A stretch of DNA of 7,665 bases from NCBI GenBank assembly GCA_017440425.1, contig JAFSHJ010000055.1, positions 1 through 7,665 on the forward strand, given 5' to 3'. The notes under the pieces were generated by a model that ran no database searches, was not told the origin of the DNA, and saw only the letters and a program-made list of their open reading frames with translations. The DNA comes from Oscillospiraceae bacterium. Lineage in GTDB: Bacteria; Bacillota; Clostridia; Oscillospirales; Ruminococcaceae. Below, piece after piece: positions 5,328 through 7,665 of this stretch. Within the stretch, counting starts at the first letter, position 1, and each line of letters opens with the position of its first letter. A program made the position numbers and the translations under genes.

Positions 5328-7286
5328 TTAATCTATCAGCCTGGTGTTTCTCGGCAAATTCAAGCGGTCTCTCATCACCCGCTGAATGTTTTCGCCGTCT
5401 ATGACCTTCTGCAATCTTATCTCATTGCGGTTTACATAGTCAACAAGTGCCTTTGCAAGCCGTTTACTCTCCTCTGCGTCGCCCTTTTCCAGCGCCCTAA
5501 AGCAGACGATAAACATTTTCACATATTCTGCGTGGAATTTGAGCAGCTCCCAATCTTCCCTGCAGGCATTGTTTACAGCCGCATTTTTCTCTATAACGGG
5601 GATAAAGTTATCCACCAGCTTTCTCACCGCACCGTAATCTTTGCAGAAAGAGATGTCGGATTCGGTTTTGTAGCCGAATGCAGGGCTGACATAGAGGGTC
5701 ATCAAATCGGAAAGAGTACCCAGATATTCGTGGACCAGCGGACCGTCGGCACCGAAAGCTGCGTTGTAATATGCCTCCACCTTGGCTTCGTAGTTCTCGT
5801 TTTCGTTCCAAAGGGCTGCCGCCATCATGTTGAGGGGCAGAGCTGTTGGAAAGAAGCAGCGCTGTATCTGACAGCTGACCATGCCGTTGATGCCGATCTT
5901 GTGCAGATCCTGCATATCACGGAAAAGATTCTTTGCGCAGCGCTCGTAGCCCGGGTCTGCCATGTGTGCCCACATCAGATGATAGTCGTAATCGAAGCTG
6001 TCTCCATCGAACTGCTGCTGCCAGCGGCGCAGATGCTCCAGATTCTGCGAAAGCTCTTTGGGAAGGCGGAGCTTGTTGCACTCATAGGGAGGCAGTTCGC
6101 CGTTATATTCCAGAAAATCGCTGTAGTTTTTGCCGTAATCACGGGTGATGGGGGCAAACATCATGATAAAGCGACTTGGATTTGCAAGCTTTTCCTCGAC
6201 CGGCTCCCAAAGGAGATCCACATAGAGCAAAAATACGATCTTTGTCTCCGTGCCCTGCTCGGTGAGCTTTGCATCCAGCTCGTTGAGCATCATAACATAC
6301 CAATCTGAGGGACGCTTTACAGTGCATTTTTCGCACTCACACTGGTTGTTGGGACCGTCGCCCAGCCAAAAATGCAGCACGTCTATCTGCGGGTTATCCC
6401 TGCAATATTTTGCGATGCTGTCCGTCATTATGCGGCGAACTTCGGGGTTGGAATAGCAAAGGTTGGTATCCAGCGGGATGTTGCGGAACACCTTGCGCTT
6501 GCCATCCAGCAGTGCAAGATACTGTTCCACGCCTTCCGGAATGACCGTCTCCTCGCCGCTCTCGTTCCAGCCGGTTGCATCAAAACCGAAGGGGGCGCAG
6601 GTCCATCCGTGACCTGCCTTGTGATACCTTATTCCCCGTCGGGTTATCTCTTTTTCAAGGCTGACCGTCATTGCGGCAACCTCATCGGCACAGAGCTCTT
6701 CTTTTTCAAGATACGGATTGCTGTTGTGCCAATACCATCTGTAGAAGAAGGAGCCCGGCACCAAAAACTGCATGAAATATTCGTTCATGCCAACCTTTGG
6801 CACATAGTCGATCATATCCAGCACGTTCTGATATGTGTCTGCACCCTCGATGCAGATTCCGCGGTGGCGGTAGGAGGCTGCCTCGCTTATCTCTACGTTG
6901 ACATTTTCCACAGCCTTTTTGGGAATACGCTCACCCTCGATGCCGGGGCGCACCCAATCGCAGCCAAGTGCCTTGAGAAAGCGATATGCCGCTATCAGCA
7001 CGCTGATGCCGTTTGTGCCGGTGATGAAGCCTTCGCCGTTCACAACCTTGACAGCAATACCGTCATCCGCTTTGGGGTCATCCACCGCAGGCAGCTTTTC
7101 CTTCAGCTTTTCATCCTGACCCACCCAAATAACACCCTTGAAGCTTTCTGTTAGCTGCTCTGTCTGCAAAACATCCACAACCAGCTGCGGGTCCATCATG
7201 TTGAGATATCGGGCCAGTTCGCTTACTGCAAACGCAACAACTTCGCTGCTGCCAAGCTGTCCGAAACGAATTCTGCGATATGTCAT
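5328..7286 (-). CDS. DUF4838-family protein, putative cytoplasmic carbohydrate-active enzyme
   Basis: A 652-residue protein that I assign to the DUF4838 family by its overall pattern; no activity is established for it. Residues 1 to about 130 resemble the alpha/beta domain that precedes the barrel in GH20 and GH67 glycosidases, including GTNGISVLIAAYRFLKALGCDW (split here as residues 90-100 and 101-111). From about 138 to 480 comes a barrel-like region with YHKAGHGW (211-218) and the family-typical cysteine motif WLGDGPNNQCECEKC (307-321). The rest is mostly helical. There is no signal peptide or membrane segment, and 16 cysteines are spread along the chain, which suggests a cytoplasmic protein. 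AAAGGAG lies 7 bases before the ATG. It sits 37 bases after smc and 23 bases before ftsY, an unusual place. A sugar-acid or amino-sugar substrate is only a guess. Confidence 0.8.
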   Translation of the reverse strand: MTYRRIRFGQLGSSEVVAFAVSELARYLNMMDPQLVVDVLQTEQLTESFKGVIWVGQDEKLKEKLPAVDDPKADDGIAVKVVNGEGFITGTNGISVLIAAYRFLKALGCDWVRPGIEGERIPKKAVENVNVEISEAASYRHRGICIEGADTYQNVLDMIDYVPKVGMNEYFMQFLVPGSFFYRWYWHNSNPYLEKEELCADEVAAMTVSLEKEITRRGIRYHKAGHGWTCAPFGFDATGWNESGEETVIPEGVEQYLALLDGKRKVFRNIPLDTNLCYSNPEVRRIMTDSIAKYCRDNPQIDVLHFWLGDGPNNQCECEKCTVKRPSDWYVMMLNELDAKLTEQGTETKIVFLLYVDLLWEPVEEKLANPSRFIMMFAPITRDYGKNYSDFLEYNGELPPYECNKLRLPKELSQNLEHLRRWQQQFDGDSFDYDYHLMWAHMADPGYERCAKNLFRDMQDLHKIGINGMVSCQIQRCFFPTALPLNMMAAALWNENENYEAKVEAYYNAAFGADGPLVHEYLGTLSDLMTLYVSPAFGYKTESDISFCKDYGAVRKLVDNFIPVIEKNAAVNNACREDWELLKFHAEYVKMFIVCFRALEKGDAEESKRLAKALVDYVNRNEIRLQKVIDGENIQRVMRDRLNLPRNTRLID

Positions 7287-7323
7287 CGTGGCACTCCTTT
7301 CATCTATGTCAAATCGGAATCTT

Positions 7324-7665
7324 TTATTTTATCTCCGAACCCATGTTGAGCTTGGATTCTATCTCGGAGACCTCCAGCTTAAGCAGCTTGGAGACACCCA
7401 CCTCCTGCATTGTGACACCGTAGAGGATATCCGCGGATTCCATTGTGCCGCGGCGGTGTGTGATGGAGATGAACTGTGTTTTTCCGCCCAATCTGCCGAG
7501 ATATTTTGCAAAACGGGTGACGTTTACGTCGTCCAGCGCCGCATCCACCTCGTCCAAAATGCAGAAGGGGGACGGACTTGCCTTGATTATTGCAAAATAG
7601 ATGGCGATCGCGACCATGGACTGCTCTCCGCCGGAGAGTGCCGCAAGGTTATTTATTATCTTGCC
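7324..7665 (-). CDS. smc: Chromosome partition protein SMC, C-terminal end (partial)
   Basis: The last 113 residues of an SMC ATPase are visible; the rest lies beyond the right edge. SMC dimers with ScpA and ScpB organise and segregate the chromosome. The fragment holds the C-terminal half of the ATPase head: the ABC signature LSGGEQ (fragment residues 10-15), a Walker B strand and D-loop in FCILDEVDAALDD, and the switch histidine in SITHRRGTME. It ends with YGVTMQEVGVSKLL, the usual SMC tail. The reading frame is open to the window edge, so the first methionine inside the fragment (base 7617) is internal. The stop is TAA and the next gene starts 37 bases on. The match of these motifs in order separates it from RecN and SbcC. 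Identification is near certain. Confidence 0.97.
   Translation of the reverse strand, partial: GKIINNLAALSGGEQSMVAIAIYFAIIKASPSPFCILDEVDAALDDVNVTRFAKYLGRLGGKTQFISITHRRGTMESADILYGVTMQEVGVSKLLKLEVSEIESKLNMGSEIK

Noticed and set aside
4348..5331. 327-residue plus-strand reading frame opposite ftsY
   Set aside because: It lies antisense to a certain gene, has a Cys- and His-rich composition without any domain pattern, and no good ribosome binding site. It is a shadow of ftsY codon use.
5304..7154. Long plus-strand frames (5304-6308 and 6372-7154) opposite the DUF4838 gene
   Set aside because: The minus-strand frame is longer, continuous, has a strong ribosome binding site and shows family motifs; the plus-strand frames do not.
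7284..7312. TTGACA upstream of the DUF4838 gene as a promoter
   Set aside because: A perfect -35 hexamer is present on the minus strand at 7312-7307, but the sequence 17 bases on is ACGATG, which is not a -10 box.
1..7665. CRISPR array, tRNA, rRNA, insertion sequence or phage genes
   Set aside because: I saw no regularly spaced repeats, no tRNA-like fold, no transposase or integrase and no attachment-site repeats; almost all bases are in housekeeping genes.

Overview
The window is a gene-dense piece of bacterial chromosome. Every supported gene lies on the minus strand, so the natural reading direction runs from base 7665 down to base 1. In that order it holds: the 3' end of smc, a 652-residue DUF4838-type protein, ftsY, rdgB, yhbY, nadD, yqeK, a LytR-CpsA-Psr (LCP) wall protein, rsfS, and the 5' part of leuS. 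No gap exceeds about 90 bases, and I saw no tRNA, rRNA, CRISPR array, insertion sequence or clear intrinsic terminator. The gene content and order (smc/ftsY, then yhbY-nadD-yqeK-LCP-rsfS-leuS), strong AGGAGG-like ribosome binding sites and roughly balanced base composition suggest a Firmicute, most likely a gut-type Clostridia of the Oscillospirales/Ruminococcaceae kind. That placement is inference from gene order and protein style.

Bases 4396-7665 form a chromosome and membrane-targeting block: SMC (chromosome condensation) and FtsY (signal recognition particle receptor), neighbours in many bacteria. Here they are separated by one large gene of the poorly understood DUF4838 family. It fits tightly between them with good ribosome binding sites, so it is probably co-transcribed. 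This is the most unusual gene in the window.

Bases 2142-4309 are a housekeeping block: RdgB (removal of non-canonical purine nucleotides), YhbY (CRM-domain ribosome assembly factor), NadD (NAD synthesis) and YqeK (HD-domain Ap4A hydrolase). nadD and yqeK overlap. The ftsY-rdgB junction carries a 50-base two-part hairpin that no gene explains.

Bases 2-2093 hold the membrane-anchored LCP protein, then RsfS (ribosome silencing factor) and LeuRS. A near-consensus housekeeping promoter (TTGACA, 17 bases, TAAAAT) overlaps the LCP stop codon and should give rsfS-leuS its own transcript. An imperfect 18-base dyad sits at its expected start point and could be an operator. Several genes have in-frame start codons upstream of the one matched by the ribosome binding site; the site-supported starts are used here.
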